Assembly (NCBI RefSeq): GCF_021183825.1
Contig: NZ_CP089211.1
Span: 2,666,001-2,730,000 of the forward strand
Reading direction: 5' to 3'
Origin: Sinomicrobium kalidii
GTDB lineage: Bacteria > Bacteroidota > Bacteroidia > Flavobacteriales > Flavobacteriaceae
DNA length: 64,000 nt
The stretch's first letter is position 1; every line of letters starts with the position of its first letter. Below are positions 54,948 to 63,747 of the stretch, in pieces. The position numbers and the translations under genes are program-made. The notes beneath the pieces were generated by a model. It made no database searches and was not told the DNA's origin. It saw only the letters and a program-made list of their open reading frames with translations.

Positions 54948-56420
54948 TCAGAGTTTCAGATCAGGCCAGCCTTCTCTGTAATTGCGTTTTACGTATTGGT
55001 TTGCGGCTTCGAAGTTGGTTACTCTTCTGTTGACACCATCCCATTCCAGGGTTATGCCTCTTCCGGGATAAGTGATCTTTCCATTGACCTCTTTCCTGTA
55101 ATTGAAACTTCGGATGGCCAGGTTACCCATCAAAATACTTTGTGTAAGCGGGACGGCATATCCGACGAACGGAGAGTCTACTTCCTGTTTTCCGTAACCG
55201 GCAATACAGGCGTCTACCCATTGTTTATAGTGACCTTCGGCCTGTCCGGGGATACGTTTATATTTTTGAGGGACATTGACTTCCTCCGTGCGGCTGGTGG
55301 GTAACAATTGTGCATCGTCTCCATAAACACCGCACATCATTTTTCCTTTGGTTCCTTCAAAGATCACACCGTTGCCAAGATCATTATGACCACCCATGAT
55401 TTCGTTGGGACCCAATTCTTCCGGACGTTCGGGCTGAATACCTCCGTCCATCCAGTTCAGTTTGATCTCCTCTCCGTTCTTTCCTTTGTATGTAAAGTGA
55501 ACAGAAGAAGAAAGCGGGGCACTATCGGGGAAATATCCGGCTTTGAAATTGTCTACATAAGGGGTGCTGACACTGCAGTTCACATCTGTCGGGAAGCCTA
55601 ACTCCATGACCTTAAATACCGGGCCTACAATATGGCAGGCCATATCTCCGAGTGCTCCGGTACCGTAGTCCCACCATCCTCGCCAGTTAAACGGTACAAC
55701 CATGTCTTCATATTCCCTGTAAGGTGCTGTTCCTAACCACAGGTCCCAATCCAAACCGGCGGGTACGGGCGGTTTCTGGTTCGGCCATTTTATACCCTGC
55801 GGCCATACGGGACGGTCGGTCCAGCAGTTGATCGTGTGTACCTCTCCTATAAGTCCTGCTTCATACCATTCTTTCAGGATACGGATTCCATCATTAGAGG
55901 AACCCTGGTCTCCCATTTGGGTAACAACCTTGTATTTCTTTGCGGCTTCACCCAGCATATAAGCCTCGTGAATGTCGTGAGTCAAGGGTTTTTGCACGTA
56001 AACGTGTTTTCCCATTTTCATGGCGTTAAATGCAACGATGGCGTGTGTATGGTCGGGAGTACCTACCGAAACGGCATCGAAATGTTTACCTTCCTTGTCG
56101 AAAAGCTCCCTCCAGTCCTTGTAGTATTTGGCTTTGGGGAATAACTTCCTGTTCTTTTTGGCCTGGCGATCATCCACATCGCACAGGAATGCTATTTCAG
56201 CATTACCTGCTTCCGCAAATTTCCGGATGTCGTCGCCACCTTTACCCCCGGCGCCAACACCGGCGATCAGTAATTTATCACTTGGGGCAGTAAAGCCGGT
56301 ACCACCCAAAACGTGCCGGGGGACGATGTAAAAACCGGCGGCGGCAACAGAAGCACTTTTAATAAAGTTTCTCCTGGAATTTGAAGGTTTGGACTGGCTT
56401 TTGCCATTCTTTTCATCCAT
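54948..56420 (-). CDS. Tat-exported Gfo/Idh/MocA family oxidoreductase
   Basis: 490 residues. A twin-arginine signal (SRRNFIKSASVAAAGF, with Arg16 and Arg17) predicts export of the folded protein with bound NAD(P). The Rossmann domain has LLIAGVGAGGKGGDDIR near 49 and the conserved VSVGTPDHTHAI, and HVYVQKPLTHDIHEA supplies the Lys of the EKP-like motif. The C-terminal part has GGWW-like GWWDYGTGALGDMACH with the usual His. Substrates in this family are sugars, inositols or related compounds; none can be named. It is alone, with a 377-bp upstream region. Confidence 0.92.
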   Translation of the reverse strand: MDEKNGKSQSKPSNSRRNFIKSASVAAAGFYIVPRHVLGGTGFTAPSDKLLIAGVGAGGKGGDDIRKFAEAGNAEIAFLCDVDDRQAKKNRKLFPKAKYYKDWRELFDKEGKHFDAVSVGTPDHTHAIVAFNAMKMGKHVYVQKPLTHDIHEAYMLGEAAKKYKVVTQMGDQGSSNDGIRILKEWYEAGLIGEVHTINCWTDRPVWPQGIKWPNQKPPVPAGLDWDLWLGTAPYREYEDMVVPFNWRGWWDYGTGALGDMACHIVGPVFKVMELGFPTDVNCSVSTPYVDNFKAGYFPDSAPLSSSVHFTYKGKNGEEIKLNWMDGGIQPERPEELGPNEIMGGHNDLGNGVIFEGTKGKMMCGVYGDDAQLLPTSRTEEVNVPQKYKRIPGQAEGHYKQWVDACIAGYGKQEVDSPFVGYAVPLTQSILMGNLAIRSFNYRKEVNGKITYPGRGITLEWDGVNRRVTNFEAANQYVKRNYREGWPDLKL

Positions 56421-56797
56421 AACTAAAACGTTTTATTATTTGGGTTAAACTTTTTCCAGTTGTTCTTTTGATAACCATAGAATCGGTTTTCGCCTCCTTC
56501 GTCTCTCCCTGGTGATCCCTTATTCTGTTTCGGTTTCGCCTCCCGTCAGTATCTTCGCATCGGGAACAGCTTCTCTTTTGTGCAAATTTTATTGATATGG
56601 CTTCAATTACCGGCTTAAATTACAAATAGTTTTAATTTTATCATTAATCTTCGGGGAAAATTAACGTTTAAAGAATAAATCCTTGAGAAACGGGAAATAT
56701 TATTACAGCTCCGAAAAATAGATTTTAAATCGGCTCCTGTTGATAATCCTTTCTGGTTTTAACATTTTCAGGCTTTTCGATTTTGTAACTTTAAAGA
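56421..56797. other. Divergent intergenic region between the oxidoreductase and radical SAM genes
   Basis: 377 bp without a convincing gene. It has a near-direct repeat: TCGGTTTTCGCCTCC (56483-56497) and TCGGTTTCGCCTCC (56530-56543), 47 bp apart, in the promoter region of the minus-strand gene. On the plus strand TGTAACTTTAAAG just before 56798 is only a partial match to a -7 box. Confidence 0.6.
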
Positions 56798-57871
56798 ATG
56801 GGAGAGGAGACCTATATAAAAGGAAGGGGGGCACAGGTGAATGTGCGTAACAAGTTCCTGGAAATGTCGCACGAAATGCGGGACGACTTCCTGGAATATT
56901 GCCAGCTGGAAGGTGATGAGGCCGATAACAACAAAACACAATACCTGCAGGTGTTCCCCAAAACCATAATCAATAAAGTGAATAGTCCGGATGTGGGCAT
57001 GGGATATTCCATGAACCCCTATCAGGGTTGTGAGCACGGTTGTATTTATTGTTATGCACGTAACAGTCACGAATACTGGGGGTACAGTGCCGGGCTCGAT
57101 TTCGAAAGGCGTATCCTGGTGAAGAAGAATGCCCCTCAACTGCTCGAAGAAAAACTGAAAAACAAGAACTGGAAGGCACATACCGTAGTGTTGTCCGGCA
57201 ATACCGACTGTTACCAGCCTGCGGAACAGCGCTTTTTTATTACCAGGGAGTGCCTGAAAGTATTTTTAAAATACAAACATCCGGTGGGGATTATCACCAA
57301 GAATGCCCTGGTGACCCGTGACCTTGATATCCTGTCGGAACTGGCGCAGGATAACCTTGTGGCGGTCAATATTTCGGTAACCTCGCTATCTGAAGAAACC
57401 AGGAGGATAGTGGAACCACGTACGGCAAGCATAAAGAAGCGTCTGGATACGGTAAGAAAGTTATCGGAAAACGGAATCCCCGTAAACGTGATGATCGCAC
57501 CTGTTATTCCTTCGATAAACAGTCATGAGATACTTCCTCTGGCAAAGGCCGCTTCAGACCATGGAGCAGTTTCCATAGCACATACGATTGTAAGGCTCAA
57601 CGGAGCTATCGGGCAACTGTTTTCAGACTGGATTCGAAAGGCCATGCCGGACCGGGCCGAAAAAGTGTTGCACCAGATCGAAGATTGCCACGGCGGCAGT
57701 CTTAACGACAGCCGTTACGGTAAGCGGATGACCGGCGAGGGCAGAATAGCCGAACAGATACATACCATGTTCCGGATTGCAAGGCAAAAATACTTTGCTG
57801 ACAAGTCTTATCCGCATCTCAACACCTCATTGCACGAAAGTTATAAGGACGGGCAATTAAAATTGTTCTAA
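56798..57871 (+). CDS. PA0069-family radical SAM protein
   Basis: 357 residues with the iron-sulfur motif Cys78-x3-Cys82-x2-Cys85 in GCEHGCIYCYARNS, which reductively cleaves S-adenosylmethionine. Other landmarks are SMNPYQGCEHG, VVLSGNTDCYQPAE, GIITKNALVTRDLDIL and PVIPSINSHEI. It belongs to the spore-photoproduct-lyase-like PA0069 group, whose substrate is not established; a nucleic-acid lesion or tRNA target is possible. The C-terminal region ends DKSYPHLNTSLHESY. It converges on the small lipoprotein gene with 3 bp between the stops. Confidence 0.92.
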   Translation: MGEETYIKGRGAQVNVRNKFLEMSHEMRDDFLEYCQLEGDEADNNKTQYLQVFPKTIINKVNSPDVGMGYSMNPYQGCEHGCIYCYARNSHEYWGYSAGLDFERRILVKKNAPQLLEEKLKNKNWKAHTVVLSGNTDCYQPAEQRFFITRECLKVFLKYKHPVGIITKNALVTRDLDILSELAQDNLVAVNISVTSLSEETRRIVEPRTASIKKRLDTVRKLSENGIPVNVMIAPVIPSINSHEILPLAKAASDHGAVSIAHTIVRLNGAIGQLFSDWIRKAMPDRAEKVLHQIEDCHGGSLNDSRYGKRMTGEGRIAEQIHTMFRIARQKYFADKSYPHLNTSLHESYKDGQLKLF

Positions 57872-57874
57872 ATC

Positions 57875-58339
57875 TCATTTGCAGTCCACTTTTTGGGCCG
57901 TCAGGACAAATTCGCCGTGTTTTCCCTGATTTGTAGTGATTTTGGCCTGTTCTTCGGTCATTTTTATCAGAATGTCCTGGGTTTCTGTCATGCCCTCCTG
58001 GGTGAAGGTGTATTTTCCCCTGACCTGATTGTCGGCAAGCGTGCCTTTCAGAGTTCCGCTTCTTCCGTCTTTTTCCGCGGGGAACCATTTGAATATTCCG
58101 GTAACTTGTTTGCCGGTGACTTCTAATGTCAATATAGTGGAGTCGCGGATAACCCTGTCTCCCCGCTGAAGATCTTTTCCGGTAGTTAAGAAGCACAGCT
58201 TGGTTGTGGCCGGGGGTTGGGATGTTTGCCTTTCATTTTCACTTTGAACATTTTCTTCCTTCTGTGTTTTTTCAGCAGTATTTTTACAGGCTAAAAACAG
58301 GCATACGGCAACAAAAGCAGGGATGAATAGCTTTTTCAT
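57875..58339 (-). CDS. Hypothetical lipoprotein
   Basis: 154 residues. A lipoprotein signal ends in FLACKNT, with Cys18 as the modified residue. A Lys/Glu/Gln-rich linker (about 20-48) precedes a compact beta-rich domain with VTGKQVTGIFKWFPAEKDGRSGTLKGTLADNQVRG and the paired C-terminal LTAQKVDCK. The pattern resembles small calycin-like periplasmic domains, but I cannot assign a family. It is followed upstream in the opposite direction by 44 bp to the HD hydrolase stop, so it may be read from the same transcript. Confidence 0.72.
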   Translation of the reverse strand: MKKLFIPAFVAVCLFLACKNTAEKTQKEENVQSENERQTSQPPATTKLCFLTTGKDLQRGDRVIRDSTILTLEVTGKQVTGIFKWFPAEKDGRSGTLKGTLADNQVRGKYTFTQEGMTETQDILIKMTEEQAKITTNQGKHGEFVLTAQKVDCK

Positions 58340-58383
58340 CTGTCAAGGATTTGGTTAAACGTTTCATTAAAGATAACGAAAAT

Positions 58384-59037
58384 TTATCGTGTTCCTTCCC
58401 ATTCGCCGTAAAACTGCTCCAGAAAATTTTCCATGTAACGGTGTCGGTCTTCTGCTATTTTTCGTCCGGTCTGGGTGTTCATTTTGTCTTTCAGGAGCAG
58501 GAGTTTTTCATAAAAATGATTGATTGTCGGAGCCTTGTTGTTTTTGTATTCTTCTTTCGTTCTGTATTTCCTGGGAGGAATATCCGGATTGTAGAGTTCC
58601 CTGTTTTTAAATCCGCCGTAATTGAATGCGCGCGCAATGCCTGTGGCTCCTATGGCGTCGAGTCTGTCGGCATCCTGTACAATATCCAGCTCGCGCGACC
58701 GGAAGCTCTTTTCCGTATAACTTCCCTTGAAAGAGATATTTTCGATGATCTTCACTACATGGTCAATGGTTGCCCCGGTTACATTTTCTTTTTCCAGGAA
58801 TGTCCTGGCTTTTTGCGGTCCCACGCTTTCGTCACCGTTGTGGAATTTACTGTCGGCTATATCATGAAGTAGTGCGCCGAGCTTTACCACAAGCATGTCG
58901 GCTTTTTCGTTTTTGGCAATCGCCACGGCATTATTGTATACTCTCTGGACGTGGAACCAGTCGTGGCCGCCCTCGGCATTTTTTAATTGTTGTTTTACAA
59001 AATCTGTGGTGCGGGAAATGATGTCCGGATTGTTCAT
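58384..59037 (-). CDS. HD-domain phosphohydrolase
   Basis: 217 residues with the HD metal site: His29 in HDWFHVQRV, His58-Asp59 in LLHDIADSKF, and a late Asp in VQDADRLDAIGATGIARAF. The arrangement is like YedJ and related nucleotide phosphohydrolases. The C-terminal half is helical and basic (YKNNKAPTINHFYEKLLLLKDKMNTQTGRKIAEDRH). It probably cleaves a phosphate ester of a nucleotide in the cytoplasm; the substrate is unknown. A terminator separates it from the upstream desaturase operon, so it has its own promoter, which I cannot place. Confidence 0.91.
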   Translation of the reverse strand: MNNPDIISRTTDFVKQQLKNAEGGHDWFHVQRVYNNAVAIAKNEKADMLVVKLGALLHDIADSKFHNGDESVGPQKARTFLEKENVTGATIDHVVKIIENISFKGSYTEKSFRSRELDIVQDADRLDAIGATGIARAFNYGGFKNRELYNPDIPPRKYRTKEEYKNNKAPTINHFYEKLLLLKDKMNTQTGRKIAEDRHRYMENFLEQFYGEWEGTR

Positions 59038-59051
59038 AGGGGTGAAATTAA

Positions 59052-59081
59052 AAAATCCTTCCGGTTTAATGAAAGGATTTT
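59052..59081 (-). terminator. Terminator of the plsC-desaturase operon
   Basis: AAAATCCTT (59052-59060) pairs with AAGGATTTT (59073-59081). On the minus strand the stem continues into a T-rich run toward the HD hydrolase start. Confidence 0.75.
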
Positions 59082-59110
59082 TTGCGGTTTTTTAATTTCT
59101 TTCGAAAGGG

Positions 59111-60100
59111 TTACCTGGCCAGTGCGGGCTCTACCCATTTAAAGGTATGCGATTCTTCCGGAATTACCAGCCGTTCGGAGACCCTTAACATCCGTGCGGG
59201 GAGTTTCATCAGGTAGTCCCGCGCTTTTTCCGCTTCGTCGGTGAGTCCTGTGATCTTGTCTATCTGCCATTTTTCGGTGAGTTTTTGAATAATACCTATA
59301 TAGTCGTTGGAGGTATATACACCGATACGCTGGGCAGAATCTGAAAAGTGCTCCCAGGCAGCCCCCATCTTGTGGCCCGATTCTCTCAGAAAATGGGCAG
59401 GCATGGTAATTTTTTGTTTCATCATGTACTGGAAAGCCAGCATCATCTGGCTGGGGTCCACTTCAAAAATACGTCTTACGAATTCGGTATATGCCTGGTG
59501 GTGCCGCATTTCATCTCCGGAAATGATCTTGCACATCTTGGCCAGTCTCTGGTTGCCGTAGTTCCTGGCCAGTTTGGCTACGCGATTGTGTGAAATATAG
59601 GTAGCGAGTTCCTGGAAACTGGTATACACGAAATTTTTATACGGATCGGTATCTGTACCGATGTCAAATCCGTCATTGATGAGGTGGTGGGTGGTACGTT
59701 CCACTTCTTTCATATTTACCCTTCCGGAGAGGTAAAGGTATTTGTTGAGTACATCGCCGTGGCGGTTTTCCTCACCTGTCCAGTGCCTTACCCATTTGGA
59801 CCAGCCGTTTCGTTCTATCTGGTCTATACCTTCCACGTCCATCAGCCACGATTCGTAAGTGGGGAGTGCTTCTTCGGTGATTGTGTCTCCTACAAGCACC
59901 ACCCAGAAATCATAAGGCATTTCCTTGGCAAGTTCGCGTAATTCTTTTACCTCTTCCATGAAATCTTCACTTTCGGAATCGGGCAAAAAATCTGTGGGTT
60001 GCCAAATCGTATCAACCGGGATCAGAAATTGATCCACATAAGTTTCAATATCTTTTTCCAGAAGCTGCATTACTTCCAGTCGAACATTCTTTATAGACAT
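59111..60100 (-). CDS. Soluble acyl-ACP desaturase
   Basis: 329 residues of the plant-type di-iron acyl-ACP desaturase family, which introduces a cis double bond (delta-9 in the best-known members) into acyl chains on ACP. The two iron-binding motifs are EENRHG (110-115) and DEMRHH (196-201). No membrane helix is present, unlike membrane desaturases. It lies 7 bp downstream of the plsC-like gene, so lipid unsaturation and phosphatidic acid synthesis are probably co-expressed. Regiospecificity cannot be read from sequence. Confidence 0.94.
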   Translation of the reverse strand: MSIKNVRLEVMQLLEKDIETYVDQFLIPVDTIWQPTDFLPDSESEDFMEEVKELRELAKEMPYDFWVVLVGDTITEEALPTYESWLMDVEGIDQIERNGWSKWVRHWTGEENRHGDVLNKYLYLSGRVNMKEVERTTHHLINDGFDIGTDTDPYKNFVYTSFQELATYISHNRVAKLARNYGNQRLAKMCKIISGDEMRHHQAYTEFVRRIFEVDPSQMMLAFQYMMKQKITMPAHFLRESGHKMGAAWEHFSDSAQRIGVYTSNDYIGIIQKLTEKWQIDKITGLTDEAEKARDYLMKLPARMLRVSERLVIPEESHTFKWVEPALAR

Positions 60101-60107
60101 AATGCTT

Positions 60108-60842
60108 TTATATGGTTATTCCTTGTTTTACTGCGTTTTCCGTTCTCTCCATAATTTCTCTAAAAGGAACATTTTGGATGGCAAATGGTTGTTGTATGGT
60201 GAAGGTTATTCGGTTACACAAAGTTAGGGGAAAATTACCGTTTTTAACAATTTTCCACGAGTTATTTATGCTTAACGGCACAATATATGCCGATGTTGCA
60301 TATTTACAGAGGATTTTTAGTCCGTTTTCGGAAAATTTCTTGGGTATGCCGTTTTTGCTTCGTGTCCCTTCGGGGAAGATCACGGCAGACCGCTTGTGTT
60401 TCTCTATATATTCCGCCATTTTTTTTATGGTCGGCAGGGCCTGTTTGGGATCTTTTCTGTCAATCAGTACAGAGCCTCCGTGCCTCAGGTTGAAGGAAAC
60501 GCTCGGGATTCCCCTTCCCAGTTCTTTTTTACTGATGAATTTGGGATGGAACTTACGCATGAACCAGATAATAGGTGGTATGTCGTACATGCTTTGGTGA
60601 TTGGAAACAATAATAAGCGGAACGCCTTCCGGGACGAGGTGCAGGTTTTCAAATTTATAGGTAGTGCCGAGTATGTTGGTACACCGCACCAGGAAAAGGT
60701 TCAGTATGGAAACGCTCCTTTTATGGGCGTTGTAACCGAACAGGTTCAGGCAGACCCATTGTATCCCGTGGAATATGACAAGTGAAAGCCCGAAACAGGT
60801 ATAGTACAGGGCAGAAAGGGGATAAGAAAGCAATTTTTTCAT
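60108..60842 (-). CDS. plsC: 1-acyl-sn-glycerol-3-phosphate acyltransferase
   Basis: 244 residues. One or two N-terminal hydrophobic segments (about 8-35) anchor it to the inner membrane. The acyltransferase motifs are NHQSMYD with His82 and Asp87 (HxxxxD), RKFHPKFISKKELGRGIPSV, and VIFPEGTRS with Glu158. It would acylate lysophosphatidic acid to phosphatidic acid. First gene of a two-gene operon with the acyl-ACP desaturase. Confidence 0.93.
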   Translation of the reverse strand: MKKLLSYPLSALYYTCFGLSLVIFHGIQWVCLNLFGYNAHKRSVSILNLFLVRCTNILGTTYKFENLHLVPEGVPLIIVSNHQSMYDIPPIIWFMRKFHPKFISKKELGRGIPSVSFNLRHGGSVLIDRKDPKQALPTIKKMAEYIEKHKRSAVIFPEGTRSKNGIPKKFSENGLKILCKYATSAYIVPLSINNSWKIVKNGNFPLTLCNRITFTIQQPFAIQNVPFREIMERTENAVKQGITI

Positions 60843-60885
60843 AATAAGGGTTTAGCAATATGGCCTGTTGCGTATAACAATGGCG

Positions 60886-60893
60886 CAAATATA
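60886..60893 (-). promoter_or_regulatory. Putative -7 box for the plsC-desaturase operon
   Basis: On the minus strand this is TATATTTG, a match to TAnnTTTG, 44 bp before the plsC start. Confidence 0.6.
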
Positions 60894-60907
60894 ACTTACT
60901 GAATGTA

Positions 60908-61906
60908 TTAGCCGGTTTTATTTTTGTGTTTTAGTCTTTCTTTAACGATCTTTTCGTCGGCTTTGAGGTGTATGGTTTTTTCCGGAGCTATGGCGTGTTG
61001 ATGGTCAAAGAAAATCGTTTGCCCGTGGTAGAGGGCTTTGATGAGATAATGATCGCCTTCAAAATAAGAATCCTTTACCTTTACTTTTAAGCGCGACCGC
61101 TCCGTTACATGCAGTTCATGGGTGTAAATGAGGACGTTGCGCTCGGGGAGCCCGTTTTTGTCGGGGGCAACAAGCAGGTTTGAGGGAATTTCGTTGACTT
61201 CTCCGAAGAGGGAGGCCACATAGCTGCTTTCCGGCAGTTGATAAAGGCGTTCGGGGCGATCTTCCCGGATGATCTTTCCGTCCTTGATCACCAGTGTCTT
61301 ATCGGCATGCGATAAAGCATCCACACTGTCGTGGGTGGCTATGATACAGGTAATGGCTTTTTTCCGGAGAAAGGCAAAAAGATCTCTGCGAAATTTGCTT
61401 TTCCTGAAGCTGTCGATATGGCTGAACGGTTCGTCCAGTAACAGTATTTCGGGTTTCTGGGCCATTGCCCGGGCCAGGGCCACCCGTTGTTGTTGTCCGC
61501 CGCTGAGATTTCCGGGTTTGGCATCTGCATATGCGGTGAGTTCAACCATTTCCAGTAATTCCGCAATTCGCCGGTTCTTTTCGTCCGGGTAGAAATTGGA
61601 CAGGAATTTCCCTACGTTTTCAGCTACTGTGATATAAGGCATAAGGTCGAAATCCTGGGCGAGGTATTTTATGTAGGATTCCCCCGGAACAAGGTTATAG
61701 GCCGGGCCCAGTATCTTTTTGTCTTTCCAGCTTATTTCGCCTTTGTCGAGGTCATGAAGGCCATATATGGCCCGGAGAAGGGTGCTTTTCCCGGAGCCAC
61801 TTTCCCCGATCACGGATAGGATCTGTCCGGGTGCAGCGGTGAAGCTTATGTTGTTCAGTACCGGTGTCTCCGTAAAGCGAAAGGAGATATCTTTAACTTT
61901 TAACAT
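60908..61906 (-). CDS. ABC transporter ATP-binding protein with C-terminal regulatory-like domain
   Basis: 332 residues from the ATG at 61906 (MLKVKDISF); a longer frame upstream has no coding character. Walker A is GESGSGKST (34-42), the signature is LSGGQQQR (134-141) and Walker B is ILLLDEP (154-160), followed by the His loop ATHDS. About 100 residues after the core (NEIPSNLLVAPDKNGLPERN, RSRLKVKVKDSYFEGDHYLIKAL) resemble a TOBE-like domain of importer ATPases for ions or polyamines. No membrane partner gene is adjacent, so its substrate is unknown. Confidence 0.9.
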   Translation of the reverse strand: MLKVKDISFRFTETPVLNNISFTAAPGQILSVIGESGSGKSTLLRAIYGLHDLDKGEISWKDKKILGPAYNLVPGESYIKYLAQDFDLMPYITVAENVGKFLSNFYPDEKNRRIAELLEMVELTAYADAKPGNLSGGQQQRVALARAMAQKPEILLLDEPFSHIDSFRKSKFRRDLFAFLRKKAITCIIATHDSVDALSHADKTLVIKDGKIIREDRPERLYQLPESSYVASLFGEVNEIPSNLLVAPDKNGLPERNVLIYTHELHVTERSRLKVKVKDSYFEGDHYLIKALYHGQTIFFDHQHAIAPEKTIHLKADEKIVKERLKHKNKTG

Positions 61907-61931
61907 TTTCTGATTAAACCTGGTTTTCCGA

Positions 61932-61939
61932 CAAAGATA
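61932..61939 (-). promoter_or_regulatory. Putative -7 box for the ABC ATPase gene
   Basis: On the minus strand this is TATCTTTG, an exact TAnnTTTG match, 26 bp before the chosen ATG at 61906. It supports that start over the longer frame, whose start would lie upstream of the promoter. Confidence 0.65.
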
Positions 61940-62002
61940 GCGGCTTTGCCTTAAAAGGGAAATGGGTTGGAATTTTTTGTTGTACTCCCTTTGGCAAAGA
62001 AA

Positions 62003-62037
62003 AAGAAGCTGACAAAACACGGTTCCGGCAGCTTCTT
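62003..62037 (-). terminator. Terminator of the TM2-protein gene
   Basis: AAGAAGCTG (62003-62011) pairs perfectly with CAGCTTCTT (62029-62037). On the minus strand the stem leads into CTTTTTCTTT. Confidence 0.75.
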
Positions 62038-62074
62038 CGGTTATTTATTTTTAAGCGATCGTATTTTTCCCGGT

Positions 62075-62485
62075 CTAGAACCAGGGTTTTTTGCCTGCCT
62101 GATAGGTGTTGAAAAACTCCTCGTCCGACTTGGTGAGATAAATGATACCTTCAATGACCCCGATTATCCAGGGAATTGTGATCAGGATGAAGCCGATTCC
62201 CAGGCAAGAGGTGGCATATCCTATTATGGTGGCTCCTAAAAGTATGGCGCCTTCTTTGTTATATCCCAAGATAAACTTATGGACGCCCAGGCTCCCGAAG
62301 AGAATCCCCAGAATACCGGCAAGTATCTTTTTATTATCCTGGCTGCCTACGGTTTCCTTAACGGCATCACCGAACTCTTTAGCGGTCCCTTTGGCTTCAT
62401 CGCCTATTTCCTTCGCCGTATCCTTGGCTTTGTCTGCAAAGTCTTTTTCGCCTTTGTTTTCCTCGCTTTTGTTTTCTTCACTCAT
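62075..62485 (-). CDS. TM2-domain membrane protein
   Basis: 136 residues. The N-terminal 50 residues are a charged helix (KSEENKGEKDFADKAKDTAKEIGDEAKG repeats), a low-complexity coil. The TM2 domain follows: two membrane helices with AGILGILFGSLGVHKFILGY at about 56-75 and LITIPWIIGVIEGIIYL near 101-117, and the short YLTKSDEEFFNTY tail. TM2 proteins are widespread and mostly of unknown function. It is a single gene with its own terminator. Confidence 0.9.
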   Translation of the reverse strand: MSEENKSEENKGEKDFADKAKDTAKEIGDEAKGTAKEFGDAVKETVGSQDNKKILAGILGILFGSLGVHKFILGYNKEGAILLGATIIGYATSCLGIGFILITIPWIIGVIEGIIYLTKSDEEFFNTYQAGKKPWF

Positions 62486-62601
62486 GACTGAAATGATTTC
62501 GGGTTGATAGTTGTGTTAAAAATATAAAATTTTTGCTATATACATAGCTATGTGCGGTTTTTTATTGCTCCGGACCGAATTATTGGTGTCCTGTACATGC
62601 T

Positions 62602-63552
62602 TTATTCGCCGTAAAAGGCTTTGATCTTGTCTACTATGGTCCGGGCCAGTTTTATATGGCTTTCGAAAGTCCAGCCGGCCACGTGGGGCGTGAGCAGGAC
62701 ATTGTCAGCCTGTAAAAGGTATTGCAGTGCTTCGGGAGCCTGGTCTCCCGAAAAGAGCGACTCGAACGAGGTCTTCTCGTATTCGAGTACGTCCAGTGCC
62801 GCACCCCGTACTTTTTTATTCTTCAACGCTTCCGCAAGATCTTGTGTGACCACACTTTTTCCCCGTGCGGTATTGATAAACCAGAAGGGTTTGGCAAAGG
62901 CGTTTATGAAGGCGATGTTCACCATTTTTTCGGTGAGCGGGGTCTGGGGGGTGTGCAGGCTTACCACTTCTGCCTGTTCCTGCAATTCCCGTAGTGAGAC
63001 CTGCGTGGCGTTGTCATCACCTAAACCGGGAAGAATATCGTGGCAGATGACCCGTACATCAAAACCCTTCAGTTTTTTGGCAAAGGCTTTTCCCATGTTA
63101 CCGTAACCGATGATACCCACGGTTTTTCCGTCCAGTTCATGTCCGCGGTTGGCTTCCCGCAGCCATTGGCCCTTGCCGATTTCCCGGTGTGCCTTATTGA
63201 AATTGTTAAACAGGGAAAGCAACATGCCCAGGGCATGCTCTCCAACCGCATTGCAGTTGCCTTCGGGGGCAGCGATAAGGTGAATGCCTTTTTTTTCGGC
63301 ATAATCACAGTCGATGTTTTCCAGACCTGCACCTACCCGGGCAATGAATTGCAGTGCGCCGGCCTTATCGAGGAATTCCCGGTCGATTTTAAAACGGCTG
63401 CGGATAACAATGCCCTGATAATGATGTATTTTGTCTTCTATGTCTGCTTTGGAAGACGTGTAATCTTTGTGGTTTTCGAATCCGGATAGTTCCAGTTGTT
63501 CCCATAACAGGGGGTGATTACTGTCCAGATGAAGTATCTTTGTTTTTTTCAA
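62602..63552 (-). CDS. D-isomer-specific 2-hydroxyacid dehydrogenase
   Basis: 316 residues with the family plan: N-terminal substrate part, Rossmann NAD domain with GIIGYGNMGKAFAKKL near 151, and the catalytic residues in NTARGKSVV (Arg), LDVLEYE (Glu) and LTPHVAGWT (His). RVGAGLENIDCDYAEKKGIHLIAAPEGN resembles 3-phosphoglycerate dehydrogenase, but the C-terminal ACT domain of SerA is absent. The substrate is therefore unproven; D-3-phosphoglycerate or another 2-hydroxyacid are both possible. A promoter lies upstream. Confidence 0.9.
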   Translation of the reverse strand: MKKTKILHLDSNHPLLWEQLELSGFENHKDYTSSKADIEDKIHHYQGIVIRSRFKIDREFLDKAGALQFIARVGAGLENIDCDYAEKKGIHLIAAPEGNCNAVGEHALGMLLSLFNNFNKAHREIGKGQWLREANRGHELDGKTVGIIGYGNMGKAFAKKLKGFDVRVICHDILPGLGDDNATQVSLRELQEQAEVVSLHTPQTPLTEKMVNIAFINAFAKPFWFINTARGKSVVTQDLAEALKNKKVRGAALDVLEYEKTSFESLFSGDQAPEALQYLLQADNVLLTPHVAGWTFESHIKLARTIVDKIKAFYGE

Positions 63553-63588
63553 GGCGATCTACTTAAAGTTTTTTATTGAAGCATTGTC

Positions 63589-63596
63589 CAAAATTA
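63589..63596 (-). promoter_or_regulatory. Putative -7 box for the 2-hydroxyacid dehydrogenase gene
   Basis: On the minus strand this is TAATTTTG, matching TAnnTTTG, 37 bp before the start codon. Confidence 0.5.
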
Positions 63597-63669
63597 GAGG
63601 TTTTCGAATGAAAAAGTAAAGGCCGGAAAGAAAATAAGTTATAAGGATGTAATGCGCATAAAAAATGCT

Positions 63670-63677
63670 TATATTTG
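63670..63677 (+). promoter_or_regulatory. Putative -7 box for rpsP
   Basis: TATATTTG matches TAnnTTTG, 71 bp before the rpsP ATG, followed by GCACC as in other strong promoters here. Confidence 0.65.
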
Positions 63678-63747
63678 CACCCTCCTTTTCAGAAGGGATT
63701 TTTAAAATTAATAACCGGGGTCGGGAACCCCACTTAATTAATGTATT

